From Geodermatophilaceae bacterium (lineage in GTDB: Bacteria > Actinomycetota > Actinomycetes > Mycobacteriales > Geodermatophilaceae): a DNA stretch of 17,497 nt. The notes under the pieces were generated by a model. The model was not told where the DNA came from, made no database searches, and saw only the letters and a program-made list of their open reading frames with translations. Below, piece by piece: positions 1 through 6,817 of the stretch (position 1 is its first letter; the number at the start of each line of letters is the position of its first letter). The translations under genes were made by a program, and so were the position numbers. The stretch is from positions 1 through 17,497 of the forward strand of contig JACCXW010000307.1 in NCBI GenBank assembly GCA_013696785.1, read 5' to 3'.

Positions 1-201
1 GGGGCGCATCACCATGCCCGGCCCGCCGCCGTACGGCGGGCCGTCCACGCTGCGATGCACGTCGGTTGCCCAGTCCCGCAGATCGTGTACGCCGAGGCTC
101 ACCAACTCGGCATCCATCGCCTTGCCCAGCAGCGACTGCCGCAGCGGCGCCAGGTACTCGGGGAAGATCGTGACGACATCGAGGCGCAGCGGGCCGGTCA
201 C
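1..201 (-). CDS. trmD: tRNA (guanine37-N1)-methyltransferase TrmD, N-terminal 67 residues (cut by window edge)
   Basis: TrmD methylates G37 next to the anticodon of tRNAs, using S-adenosylmethionine, and so prevents +1 frameshifting. Reading the minus strand from 201 gives 67 residues with the family's N-terminal pattern: DVVTIFPEYL at about residues 8-17, HDLRDW near 42, and the glycine-rich PPYGGGPGMVM at about 55-65. The S-adenosylmethionine knot and the C-terminal domain lie outside the window. The start is GTG at 201-199 and shares a GTGA overlap with the rimM stop, so the two are probably translationally coupled. It is the last visible gene of the rpsP-khpA-rimM-trmD unit. Assignment is firm; only completeness is unknown. 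Confidence 0.95.
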   Translation of the reverse strand, partial: MTGPLRLDVVTIFPEYLAPLRQSLLGKAMDAELVSLGVHDLRDWATDVHRSVDGPPYGGGPGMVMRP

Positions 202-737
202 AGTTCGAGCAGTCCCTCCGGTGGCCGCACCTCGACGTACCCCGCCTCGACGTCGACAGTCGGGACCATGTCGGCGCGAAATGGAACAAGCAGTTCGCTG
301 CCTGCCTCCCGCTCGATCGCCAGCAGGTCACCGGCCGGACCGTGGACGACGTCGCGCACGACACCGACCGCGGTCCCGTCACCCAGCCGGGCCCGCAGCC
401 CGACGAGTTGATGGTCGTAGAACTCGTCGGCGTCCGTGATCGGCGGCAGCTGATCGACGTCGACGAGCAGCAGGGTGTCCCGCAGCGTCTCGGCCGCCGC
501 GCGGTCGCCGACGCCGTCCAGCGCGAGCACCCACCGGCCGCCTTGCACGAAGGACCGGGCGATCGTTACCGGCCCGCGCTCGGTGGGCTCCGTCGCGAGC
601 ACGGCACCCGGGGCGAACCGGTCGTCGGGATCGTCGGTACGGACCTCGATCGTCAACTCGCCCGACACGCCGTGCGGGCGCCCGATCCTGGCCACGACGA
701 GCTGGCGCGGTCCGGCGTCGGGCGTCCCCGGCAGCAC
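198..737 (-). CDS. rimM: 16S rRNA processing protein RimM
   Basis: RimM is an assembly factor that binds ribosomal protein S19 and helps mature the 30S head; it acts in the cytoplasm. The 179-residue protein has the usual two-part layout: an N-terminal RimM barrel opening with VARIGRPHGVSGELTIEV (about residues 15-32) and a C-terminal PRC barrel starting near DEFYDHQLVGL (about 103-113) and ending in GYVEVRPPEGLLEL. Length is normal for the family. The start is GTG at 737, three bases after the khpA stop, and the end overlaps trmD by GTGA. The order S16, KH protein, RimM, TrmD is the standard actinobacterial one and supports the call. Confidence 0.95.
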   Translation of the reverse strand: MLPGTPDAGPRQLVVARIGRPHGVSGELTIEVRTDDPDDRFAPGAVLATEPTERGPVTIARSFVQGGRWVLALDGVGDRAAAETLRDTLLLVDVDQLPPITDADEFYDHQLVGLRARLGDGTAVGVVRDVVHGPAGDLLAIEREAGSELLVPFRADMVPTVDVEAGYVEVRPPEGLLEL

Positions 738-740
738 GTT

Positions 741-974
741 CTAGGCGTCGGTGTCGACGACGTCGACCCGCAGGCCACGGCCGCCGACGCCGGTCATGAC
801 CTGGCGCAGCGCCCGGGCCGTGCGCCCCCCGCGACCGATCACCTTGCCGAGATCCTCAGGATGCACGCGAACCTCGAGGATTCGCCCGCGACGACCGGTG
901 ACGAGATCGACCTGGACGTCGTCGGGGTTGTCCACAATGCCGCGGACGAGATGCTCCAGCGCTGCCTCCAGCAC
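741..974 (-). CDS. khpA: KH-domain RNA-binding protein KhpA
   Basis: This 77-residue protein consists of one KH domain. The RNA-gripping GXXG loop is visible as GRGG at residues 47-50 inside KVIGRGGRTARALRQVM, following the beta strands RILEVRVHPED. KhpA proteins bind RNA, often paired with KhpB/Jag, and influence translation and cell envelope growth in several Gram-positive bacteria; the role here is inferred from the family. The start is GTG at 974, sharing one base with the rpsP stop (TAGTG), and its stop is three bases before rimM, so it is expressed from the ribosomal operon. Size and position match the KH gene found after rpsP across Actinobacteria. Confidence 0.93.
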   Translation of the reverse strand: MLEAALEHLVRGIVDNPDDVQVDLVTGRRGRILEVRVHPEDLGKVIGRGGRTARALRQVMTGVGGRGLRVDVVDTDA

Positions 975-1582
975 TAGGCGTCCTTGGCGGCGGTGTCGGC
1001 TTCGGCGGCGGTGTCATCTGAAGCAGCGGTGTCGGCTTCAGCGGCTGTGTCGGCCTCGGCGACGGGGGCCTCGGTCGCAGTCTCGGCCTCGGGTGTGGCG
1101 GTCATTGCCGGGGCGGCATCGGTTTCGGGCGGGGCGGAAGCATCAGCCGTAGCGGGAGCATCAGCCGTGGCAGCGGCGCTGTCCGCCTTGGCCTTCGGTG
1201 CCGCCTTGCGCTTCGGTGTGGTCGCGCCGTCGGCGGGCTCCCCGGCGAACTCCAACGCGGCCGCCTGGAAGGCCGCTGCCTTGTCGGCCTTGGGGGCCTT
1301 GACCAGCATGGGGGGCGGCGCGGGCAGACCCTTGAACTTCTGCCAGTCGCCAGTGACACGCAGGATCGCAGCGACCGCCTCGGTGGGCTGCGCGCCGACG
1401 CCGAGCCAATACTGCGCCCGCTCAGAGTCGACCTCGATGAAGGACGGGTCCTCCTTCGGATGGTACTTGCCGATCATCTCGATCGACCGTCCGTCGCGCT
1501 TGGTCCGCGCGTCGGCGACGACGATCCGGTAGTACGGCGCGCGCATCTTGCCCAGGCGCATGAGCTTGATCTTGGTTGCCAC
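974..1582 (-). CDS. rpsP: 30S ribosomal protein S16 with long Ala/acidic tail
   Basis: S16 binds 16S rRNA in the 30S body and aids its assembly. Residues 1-80 are the S16 fold: ATKIKLMRLGKMRAPYYRIV at 2-21, DGRSIEMIGKY at 30-40, and TEAVAAILRVTGDW at 67-80. The family begins at VATKIKL, so I place the start at GTG 1582, with GGGAG about 12 bases upstream. An in-frame ATG at 1624 would add 14 residues of non-family sequence. At 202 residues it is much longer than the 80-90 of E. coli: after KAPKADKAAAFQAAALEFA come about 90 residues rich in Ala, Glu, Asp and Thr, including four six-residue repeats near the end. Extended S16 tails are common in actinobacteria. First gene of its operon. Confidence 0.95.
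   Translation of the reverse strand: MATKIKLMRLGKMRAPYYRIVVADARTKRDGRSIEMIGKYHPKEDPSFIEVDSERAQYWLGVGAQPTEAVAAILRVTGDWQKFKGLPAPPPMLVKAPKADKAAAFQAAALEFAGEPADGATTPKRKAAPKAKADSAAATADAPATADASAPPETDAAPAMTATPEAETATEAPVAEADTAAEADTAASDDTAAEADTAAKDA
986..1057 (-). repeat. Four 18-base tandem repeats in the 3' end of rpsP
   Basis: Residues 176-199 of S16 read as four six-residue units: EADTAA, EADTAA, SDDTAA, EADTAA. The DNA underneath is four imperfect 18-base units, with most differences at third codon positions plus two amino acid changes in the third unit. Such a tract is prone to length change by slippage. It is coding sequence, not an intergenic element. Confidence 0.8.
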
Positions 1583-1628
1583 AGTCTGCGGATACTCCCA
1601 GTTCTCGGACACGGGTGAGGTCATGGAT

Positions 1629-1678
1629 CCGCGTGGGGTTACGGAGTCAGAGCCTCGGCGGGACCGGAGTCCACGCGG
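1629..1678 (-). other. Inverted repeat in the rpsP leader
   Basis: CCGCGTGG at 1629-1636 is the exact reverse complement of CCACGCGG at 1671-1678, giving an 8-base-pair stem around a 34-base loop. A smaller alternative hairpin (GGAC, loop CGGA, GTCC at 1661-1672) competes with the right arm. In the rpsP transcript this sits about 47 bases before the GTG start. It has no run of U after it, so it looks more like leader structure than a terminator of the upstream gene. No known leader motif is recognised. Confidence 0.35.
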
Positions 1679-1710
1679 TGAGAGGCCACGCGAAGCCGGT
1701 TCGACTCGCC

Positions 1711-1716
1711 ATTGTG
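1711..1716 (-). promoter_or_regulatory. Possible -10 element of the rpsP operon
   Basis: On the minus strand the sequence CTGGCACAATGGCG lies just past the end of the DUF402 gene; CACAAT at 1716-1711 is a moderate -10 match. No convincing -35 hexamer is seen at the usual distance. The 139-base gap between DUF402 and rpsP, by far the largest on this side, makes a promoter here likely, but the exact hexamer is uncertain. Confidence 0.3.
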
Positions 1717-1721
1717 CCAGA

Positions 1722-2294
1722 TCAGGTAAGCGGGAGCTCGGGCAGAGGCCACGACGGATCCGGAACGAAGGACGTCCATGTGTGGTCGAAGGGCGCCTCA
1801 CCGCGCTCGGCCGTCGCCACCAGCTCGGCACCCTGCGCGCGGATGACCGATGCTTCGGCCTCGGTCCAGAAACCGGGCAAACCCGTGGTCACCTCGAACT
1901 CGTCCTCGTCCTTCCACTGGGGCGCCTCCCCGGACGGCACCCAGACGTCCAGCACGTGGTCGACGGTGTCGATCACGCGCACGCCTCCGTCGTACCCCCG
2001 GCGGTGAACATCCTCGAGATTGCCATACCACCCCAGGAACCGGCGGTCCTCGGCCCAGAACAGCCAGACCGAGTACGGCGCGCTCGGAGGCACCAGCTTG
2101 AGAATCCCGGTCCCGCGCCACAGCCGGGGTACGGCGACGCGCGGCAGCCTGAACCGCTCGCGCAGCGGCGCCTCTCGCATGTCGCGCCCGTCGGCCAGCG
2201 GGGAGCCGACCACCGGGGTGCCCGGCGCCAACCAGAGCACGAGCCAATCCGGGCCGTCCTCGACGACGGTCATCGGGCGGACATCGCGGAGCAC
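1722..2294 (-). CDS. DUF402 (FomD-like) domain protein, start uncertain
   Basis: The 190-residue reading frame from GTG 2294 carries the DUF402 core: VVEDGPDWLVLWLAPGTP at about 10-27, SVWLFWAEDRRFLGWYGNLE at 75-94, and the acidic stretch DTVDHVLDVWV (109-119) followed by WKDEDEF (127-133). Characterised relatives such as FomD are metal-dependent hydrolases of nucleoside phosphates or phosphonate esters; the substrate here is unknown. Upstream of 2294 the same frame stays open to 2369 and reads EQWSPGDQILFRYWRH, which looks like the family's usual N-terminus (W-x-PGD-x-IL), yet it has no ATG, GTG or TTG. So the true start is either non-standard or hidden by an indel near the proS stop. It lies 49 bases after proS, same strand. 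Confidence 0.8.
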   Translation of the reverse strand: MLRDVRPMTVVEDGPDWLVLWLAPGTPVVGSPLADGRDMREAPLRERFRLPRVAVPRLWRGTGILKLVPPSAPYSVWLFWAEDRRFLGWYGNLEDVHRRGYDGGVRVIDTVDHVLDVWVPSGEAPQWKDEDEFEVTTGLPGFWTEAEASVIRAQGAELVATAERGEAPFDHTWTSFVPDPSWPLPELPLT

Positions 2295-2343
2295 CGCGTG
2301 GCGCCAGTAGCGAAAGAGGATCTGGTCGCCAGGTGACCACTGC

Positions 2344-3756
2344 TCAGTAGGAACGGCCGACCACCGCGATCAGATCCGGCTCGTCCTCGGCCTCCGGTAC
2401 GCCACCGTCGGCGCGGATCAGGCAACGCACCGACACCGCCTGGGTGGCGAGCTCGGTCTCCCCTTCGACGCCGAGCGTCGCCCACGGGATGCGCGCCCAG
2501 CCGGTCGCCGCGGCCGTCGCCGCTTCGTCCACAGTGGACACATCCACCGTTGCCGCCTCTCGACGGGCCAGCGCCTCGTCGTACAGGACCTGCTGGTCCT
2601 CCACCAGCGCCGCGCTCACGTCCCGAGCGACCTCGGCGAGAGTCACGGGCGTCTTGGTCCCTGGGATCCGCCGTACAACGGTGACCGTGCCCTCAGCCAG
2701 GTCCCGGGGACCGACCTCGATTCGTACCGGAACCCCCTTCAGCTCCCAGTCGACCGCGCGCCGGCCGAAGGCGATGTCGACGCGGTCGTCGACATCGACC
2801 CGGATCCCGGAGGTGCGCAGCTCGTCCACCAACCGCTGCACAGCTTCCGGTACGCCGTCACCGTCCTTGACGACGGTGATGACGACCTGGACCGACGCCA
2901 GCGCGGGCGGTACCCGGAGCCCGGCGTCGTCGCCATGGCACATGATCAGGCCGCCGACCATTCGGGTGGACACTCCCCACGACGTCTGCCACGCGTACTC
3001 CTGCTGGCCGGACGAGGACAGGTACTGCACGTCGAAGACCTTGGCGAAGTTCTGCCCCAGGTCGTGGCTCGTGCCCATCTGCAGCGCCTTGCCGTCGCGC
3101 ATCATCGCCTCGCACGACAGCGAGTTGACGGCGCCCGCGAAGCGTTCCCTAGCCGTCTTAAGACCCTTGACGACCGGGACCGCCAGCACGGTCTCCATGA
3201 AGTCGGCGTACACGTCATTCAGGATCCTGCGGACGTATGCGCGGGCTTCCGCCTCGGTGGCGTGGCAGGTGTGCCCTTCCTGCCAGAGGAACTCCGTCGT
3301 CCGCAGGAAGATGCGCGGCCGGAGCTCCCAGCGCACGACGTTCGACCAGTTGTTCAGCAGCATGGGCAGGTCCCGGTAGGACTGCACCCACTTGCTGAAG
3401 AAGCTGTTGATGATGGTCTCCGACGTGGGCCGGACGACGATCGGCTCCTCCAGTTCCTTTCCACCGGCGAACGTGACGACCGCAAGCTCGGGCGCGAACC
3501 CTTCGACGTGGTCGGCCTCGCGCTGCAGATAGCTCTGCGGGATGAACAGCGGGAAGTAGGCGTTCTGAGCGCCGGCCGCCTTGATCCGGTCGTCGACCTC
3601 GCGCTGCATCCGCTCCCAGAGCGCGTATCCCCAGGGCCGGATCACCATCGTGCCGCGGACCGGACCATTGTCGGCCAGCTCCGCCTTGGCGATGACATCT
3701 TGGTACCAGCGGGGGAAATCCTGCGCCTGAGGCGTCAGAACGGGGGCCTTTGCCAT
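2344..3756 (-). CDS. proS: Prolyl-tRNA synthetase, archaeal/eukaryotic-like type
   Basis: This class II enzyme charges tRNA-Pro with proline. The 470-residue protein has the catalytic signatures of the archaeal-like (type 3) form: GPVRGTMVIRPWGYALWE at 31-48, VRPTSE at 108-113, motif 2 RWELRP...RTTEFLWQEGHT at 142-163, and motif 3 VGGLIMCHGDDAG. An anticodon-binding domain follows, then a short C-terminal domain ending in VVGRSY, the typical terminal Tyr. The zinc-binding cysteines of that last domain are nearly all absent (one Cys, in VRCLIR, remains), a pattern I recall from other actinobacterial ProRS. Start is ATG 3756, matching the family start MAKAPVLTPQ; the longer frame upstream reads through the promoter. 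A -10-like TAGCAT seven bases before the ATG suggests leaderless expression. Confidence 0.96.
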   Translation of the reverse strand: MAKAPVLTPQAQDFPRWYQDVIAKAELADNGPVRGTMVIRPWGYALWERMQREVDDRIKAAGAQNAYFPLFIPQSYLQREADHVEGFAPELAVVTFAGGKELEEPIVVRPTSETIINSFFSKWVQSYRDLPMLLNNWSNVVRWELRPRIFLRTTEFLWQEGHTCHATEAEARAYVRRILNDVYADFMETVLAVPVVKGLKTARERFAGAVNSLSCEAMMRDGKALQMGTSHDLGQNFAKVFDVQYLSSSGQQEYAWQTSWGVSTRMVGGLIMCHGDDAGLRVPPALASVQVVITVVKDGDGVPEAVQRLVDELRTSGIRVDVDDRVDIAFGRRAVDWELKGVPVRIEVGPRDLAEGTVTVVRRIPGTKTPVTLAEVARDVSAALVEDQQVLYDEALARREAATVDVSTVDEAATAAATGWARIPWATLGVEGETELATQAVSVRCLIRADGGVPEAEDEPDLIAVVGRSY

Positions 3757-3763
3757 GTCCGCG

Positions 3764-3769
3764 ATGCTA
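3764..3769 (-). promoter_or_regulatory. -10 element of proS, probably giving a leaderless mRNA
   Basis: The minus strand reads TAGCAT, then seven bases CGCGGAC, then the proS ATG. This fits the actinobacterial TANNNT -10 consensus with transcription starting on or next to the A of ATG. There is no strong Shine-Dalgarno sequence before the ATG, consistent with leaderless translation. No clear -35 hexamer is visible. Confidence 0.45.
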
Positions 3770-3794
3770 CGGGGCGGTCCATGGGCAACGGCGG

Positions 3795-3818
3795 TAGGTT
3801 TTTGGGACCGCGGGAGGG
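3795..3818 (+). promoter_or_regulatory. Putative -10 and ribosome binding site of the 89-residue gene
   Basis: TAGGTT at 3795-3800 fits the TANNNT -10 pattern, and GGAGGG at 3813-3818 lies eight bases before the ATG at 3827. The strong ribosome binding site decides for this start over the in-frame ATG at 3755. The element sits back to back with the proS promoter within 70 bases. Confidence 0.45.
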
Positions 3819-3826
3819 TGGCTCGG

Positions 3827-4096
3827 ATGCGCAATCTGGATCGGACCTATGTCGCCGAGGTCGGCGCCGACAACGCCCGCTTGCTGGCAACCGAGAGCCG
3901 CACCGCGGTGCTGGCCCGCGAGTACCGCCCCAAAGATCTGGGCGACGGCCGGATCTCGCTGAACGCGTTGGCTCTCGGCGCGTCCCGGGAACTGGGCGAG
4001 GAGGAGGACGGCGCGATCACCGAGGACGCCGAAGGCCTGCGTATCTGGGTCGGCGACGACGCCTACGAGCTGGTCGTCACCGACATCGGGAACTGA
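3827..4096 (+). CDS. Hypothetical acidic 89-residue protein
   Basis: I do not recognise this family. It encodes 89 residues starting MRNLDRTYVAEVGADNARLL, rich in Asp and Glu (for example GEEEDGAITEDAEG), with no Cys, no membrane segment and no signal peptide, so probably a small soluble cytoplasmic protein. Third codon positions are nearly all G or C and a GGAGGG site lies eight bases before the ATG, so it looks like a real gene. It is the only plus-strand gene in the first 12.9 kb, transcribed divergently from proS and convergently with the amidohydrolase gene. The opposite-strand frame over it has no family features. Function unknown. Confidence 0.75.
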   Translation: MRNLDRTYVAEVGADNARLLATESRTAVLAREYRPKDLGDGRISLNALALGASRELGEEEDGAITEDAEGLRIWVGDDAYELVVTDIGN

Positions 4097-4133
4097 CCCC
4101 GACCGCTGAGCGCCCCGTCCAACGGCGGGGTCA
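4094..4133. terminator. Bidirectional stem-loop spanning both stop codons of a convergent pair
   Basis: TGACCCCG at 4094-4101 is the exact reverse complement of CGGGGTCA at 4126-4133, an 8-base-pair GC-rich stem with a 24-base loop. Its left arm begins with the TGA stop of the plus-strand gene, and its right arm ends with the stop (TCA on this strand) of the amidohydrolase. An alternative inner stem pairs CCCCG 4113-4117 with CGGGG 4126-4130. No U-run follows on either side, as often in high-GC actinobacteria. Confidence 0.6.
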
Positions 4134-5207
4134 GGCGACGACGCGGCCGCGGAGCACGATCCGAGCCGGAGCTGCGAGCACCGACAGGTCGACACGGGGA
4201 TCGGTGTCGTAGACACACAGGTCCGCGGGGGCACCTTCGTCGACGCACTGTCTGCCGAGCCAGTCGCGAGCCAGCCAGGACGCCGCACCCAAGGCGGCCT
4301 CGGCAGGCAGTCCCGCCTCGTGCAGGGCCAGAACCTCCCGCGCGATCTGGCCGTGGGTGATGCCGCCCCCTGCGTCGGTCCCGGCGTAGATGGCCACCCC
4401 GGCCTCGTACGCCGCCCGCACCCGGGCCTTAGCCGTACCGTGCAGCCGCATCATCCGGGAGTGGTACGCCGGGAACTTCGTCGCTCCGGCCGCGGCGAAC
4501 TCAGGCAACCGCTCGACGTTGATCAGCGTCGGGACGAGCGCGGTGCCGCGCACGGCCATCTGCTCCACAAGGTCCTCGGTCAGCCCGGTGCCGTGCTCGA
4601 TGCAGTCGATGCCGGCGTTGATGAGCGCCGGCAGGGCTTCCTCGCCGAAGGTGTGCGCGGTCACCCGCGCGCCTGCGTCGTGGGCCGCGGCGATCGCCAT
4701 CGTCACGACATCGGCGGCCCACACGGGAGTGAGATCCCCGACCGTGCGGTCGATCCAGTCACCGACCAGCTTCACCCAGCCGTCCCCGCGCCGTGCCTGC
4801 TCGGCGGCAGCCGCCGGGAGGTCAGCGGGATCGACCTCCAGCGCGACGCCAGGGAGGTATCGCTTCGGTGGGGACAGGTGGCGCCCGGCGCGGATCAGCC
4901 GGGGCAGGTCCTCGTGCGAGTCCAGCTCGCGGGTGTCCACCGGCGACCCGCAGTCGCGGATCAGCAGTGTCCCGGCATCCCGGTCTGTCAGCGCCTGCTC
5001 GCGCCAGAGGTCCACTGTGGACATGCCACCGTCCGGCGCCATTCCGACGTGGCAATGTGCATCGACGAGACCTGGCACGAGCCAACCGCCGCGCGACACC
5101 GTCTCCGCGCCGGGCACCGGCTCGAACGTGAACGTCCCGTCGCGGACCCAGAGATCGGTTTCCTCGCCGGTGGGCAGTAGGACGCCATGGAAGTGGAGCG
5201 TCACCAC
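4131..5207 (-). CDS. Metal-dependent amidohydrolase family protein (imidazolonepropionase/prolidase-like)
   Basis: This is an amidohydrolase-superfamily enzyme of 358 residues. The metal ligands are all visible: H51 and H53 in DAHCHVG, K146 in WVKLVGDW (the lysine usually carboxylated to bridge two metals), H185 in VTAHTFG, H205 in CIEHGTG, and D278 in YAGTDAGGG. The small N- and C-terminal strands (LWVRDGTFTFEPV; IVLRGRVVA) form the usual side beta sandwich. No signal peptide, so cytoplasmic. Members cleave cyclic or peptide amide bonds; the substrate cannot be told here. It starts at GTG 5207 one base after the ffh stop (a second GTG at 5204 is possible), suggesting co-transcription with ffh, and ends in the shared terminator. 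Confidence 0.88.
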   Translation of the reverse strand: MVTLHFHGVLLPTGEETDLWVRDGTFTFEPVPGAETVSRGGWLVPGLVDAHCHVGMAPDGGMSTVDLWREQALTDRDAGTLLIRDCGSPVDTRELDSHEDLPRLIRAGRHLSPPKRYLPGVALEVDPADLPAAAAEQARRGDGWVKLVGDWIDRTVGDLTPVWAADVVTMAIAAAHDAGARVTAHTFGEEALPALINAGIDCIEHGTGLTEDLVEQMAVRGTALVPTLINVERLPEFAAAGATKFPAYHSRMMRLHGTAKARVRAAYEAGVAIYAGTDAGGGITHGQIAREVLALHEAGLPAEAALGAASWLARDWLGRQCVDEGAPADLCVYDTDPRVDLSVLAAPARIVLRGRVVA

Positions 5208-5208
5208 G

Positions 5209-6726
5209 TCAGCTCTTGGGGAACTTCAGCTTGGACAGGTCAGGCAGCTGAGTTCCCGGCGGCAGCCCGGGCATGCCGCCACTCGGAAAGCCAGGGGGTA
5301 GTGCGGACGGTGTGCCCCCGGGCAGCCGTGGCGCATTCGGCCCGCCGCTGCGCCGTTTCTTGCCGCCCTTGCCCTTCTTTCCGGCGGATCTGCGGGAGGA
5401 CCTACGCATCCCAGCCCCAGGGATTGCACTTGCCATTTGTTGCATCATCTTGCGGGCCTCGAAGAAGCGCTCGACGAGGGAGTTGACCTCGGCGACGGTG
5501 ACCCCCGAACCGTTGGCGATCCGTGCTCGCCGGGACCCCTTGATGATCGTGGGATCCTGCCGCTCTCCCGGCGTCATGGACCGGATGATCGCCGCCGTAC
5601 GGTCGAGGTCGGTGTCCTTGACCTGCGAGAGCTGGTCCTTCATCGCCGCGCCGCCCGGCAACATGCCGAGCAGGTTGGTCAGCGATCCCATCTTCTTGAT
5701 CGCCATCATCTGCTCGAGGAAGTCCTCGAGCGTGAACTTCGTGCCGCTGGCCAGTTTCCCGGCCATCTCCTCGGCCTGGTCGGCGTCGAAGGCGGTCTGG
5801 GCCTGCTCGATCAAGGTCAGCATGTCGCCCATGCCGAGGATGCGCGACGCCATCCGTTCGGGGTGGAACACGTCGAAGTCGCCGAGCTTCTCCCCTGTGG
5901 ACGCGAAGAGAATAGGCTCGCCGGTGACGTGTCGCACCGAGAGCGCGGCACCACCTCTGGCGTCGCCGTCCAGCTTGGACAGCACCACGCCGGTGAAGCC
6001 GACGCCGTCACGGAACGCCTCGGCGGTGGTGACCGCGTCCTGGCCGATCATCGCGTCGACGACGAAGAGGATCTCGTCCGGCGCGACGGCGTCGCGGATG
6101 GCCGCGGCCTGCGCCATCATCGCCTCGTCGATGCCGAGCCGGCCGGCCGTGTCGACGATGACGATGTCGTGCATGGACCGGCGGGCCCGCTCGACGCCTG
6201 CTCGCGCGACCTCGACGGGGTCGCCGACGCCGTTGCCGGGCTCGGGGGCGAACACGTCGGCACCGGCCTGGCGGCCGACGATCTGAAGTTGAGTCACAGC
6301 GTTGGGGCGCTGCAGGTCGCAGGCGACGAGCAGCGGGGTGTGGCTCTGCGCCTTGAGCCACTGGGCGAGCTTGCCGGCCAGGGTGGTCTTGCCGGAACCC
6401 TGCAGGCCGGCGAGCAGGATGACCGTCGGCGCGGTCTTCGCGAAGCGCAACCGCCGGGTCTCGCCGCCGAGGATGGCGATGAGTTCCTCGTTGACGATCT
6501 GGACCACCTGCTGCGCCGGGTTCAAGGCCTTGGAGACCTCCTCGCCGAGGGCGCGTTGTTTTACCGACGCGATGAAAGCGCGGACGACGACGAGCGCGAC
6601 ATCGGCTTCCAGCAGGGCGATGCGGATCTCCCGGCAGGTGGCGTCGATGTCAGCCTCGGAGAGCCGGCCCTTTCCGCGCAGGCTGGTGAACACCTTTTCC
6701 AGGCGGTCGGACAGGGTGTCGAACAC
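5209..6726 (-). CDS. ffh: Signal recognition particle GTPase Ffh
   Basis: Ffh binds 4.5S RNA and signal sequences of nascent membrane and secreted proteins and delivers ribosomes to the FtsY receptor. The N domain runs from MFDTLSDRLEKVF. The G domain has the P-loop GLQGSGKTT (107-115), DTAGR (192-196) and SKLDGDARGG (250-259). The M domain is Met-rich and holds the RNA-binding SRRARIANGSG (398-408). A tail of about 65 residues follows: a basic Arg/Lys cluster (441-460), then Gly/Pro-rich repeats. I choose GTG 6726 because the family begins MFDTLSDRL; an in-frame TTG at 6747 would add seven residues and has no ribosome binding site. The resulting 505 residues are normal for actinobacteria. 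Confidence 0.96.
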   Translation of the reverse strand: MFDTLSDRLEKVFTSLRGKGRLSEADIDATCREIRIALLEADVALVVVRAFIASVKQRALGEEVSKALNPAQQVVQIVNEELIAILGGETRRLRFAKTAPTVILLAGLQGSGKTTLAGKLAQWLKAQSHTPLLVACDLQRPNAVTQLQIVGRQAGADVFAPEPGNGVGDPVEVARAGVERARRSMHDIVIVDTAGRLGIDEAMMAQAAAIRDAVAPDEILFVVDAMIGQDAVTTAEAFRDGVGFTGVVLSKLDGDARGGAALSVRHVTGEPILFASTGEKLGDFDVFHPERMASRILGMGDMLTLIEQAQTAFDADQAEEMAGKLASGTKFTLEDFLEQMMAIKKMGSLTNLLGMLPGGAAMKDQLSQVKDTDLDRTAAIIRSMTPGERQDPTIIKGSRRARIANGSGVTVAEVNSLVERFFEARKMMQQMASAIPGAGMRRSSRRSAGKKGKGGKKRRSGGPNAPRLPGGTPSALPPGFPSGGMPGLPPGTQLPDLSKLKFPKS

Positions 6727-6777
6727 GGTGGCGTCAATCCTCAACAAGCAGACGGTGATTCGGTGGGCTCACCTGAG

Positions 6778-6783
6778 AGCCTA
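6778..6783 (-). promoter_or_regulatory. Possible -10 element of ffh
   Basis: TAGGCT on the minus strand (6783-6778) fits TANNNT and lies in the 91-base gap between the cupin stop and ffh, with about 50 bases left for a leader. No good -35 is seen at 17-18 bases, so this is a weak call. Confidence 0.25.
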
Positions 6784-6817
6784 GCCAGCAATCAGGCCAC
6801 CGCGGACGGCGCCGGTC

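Noticed and set aside
974..1831. S16 starting at or upstream of ATG 1624
   Set aside because: The added residues do not match S16 and cross the leader and the end of DUF402; ATG 1624 cannot be fully excluded but is less likely.
2344..3834. ProRS starting at 3834
   Set aside because: The added 26 residues cross both divergent promoters; the family sequence begins at ATG 3756.
2935..4212. Long plus-strand frames opposite proS, ffh, glnD and amtB
   Set aside because: They are mirror frames typical of GC-rich DNA, lack family motifs, and are low-complexity or Arg/Pro/Ala-rich.
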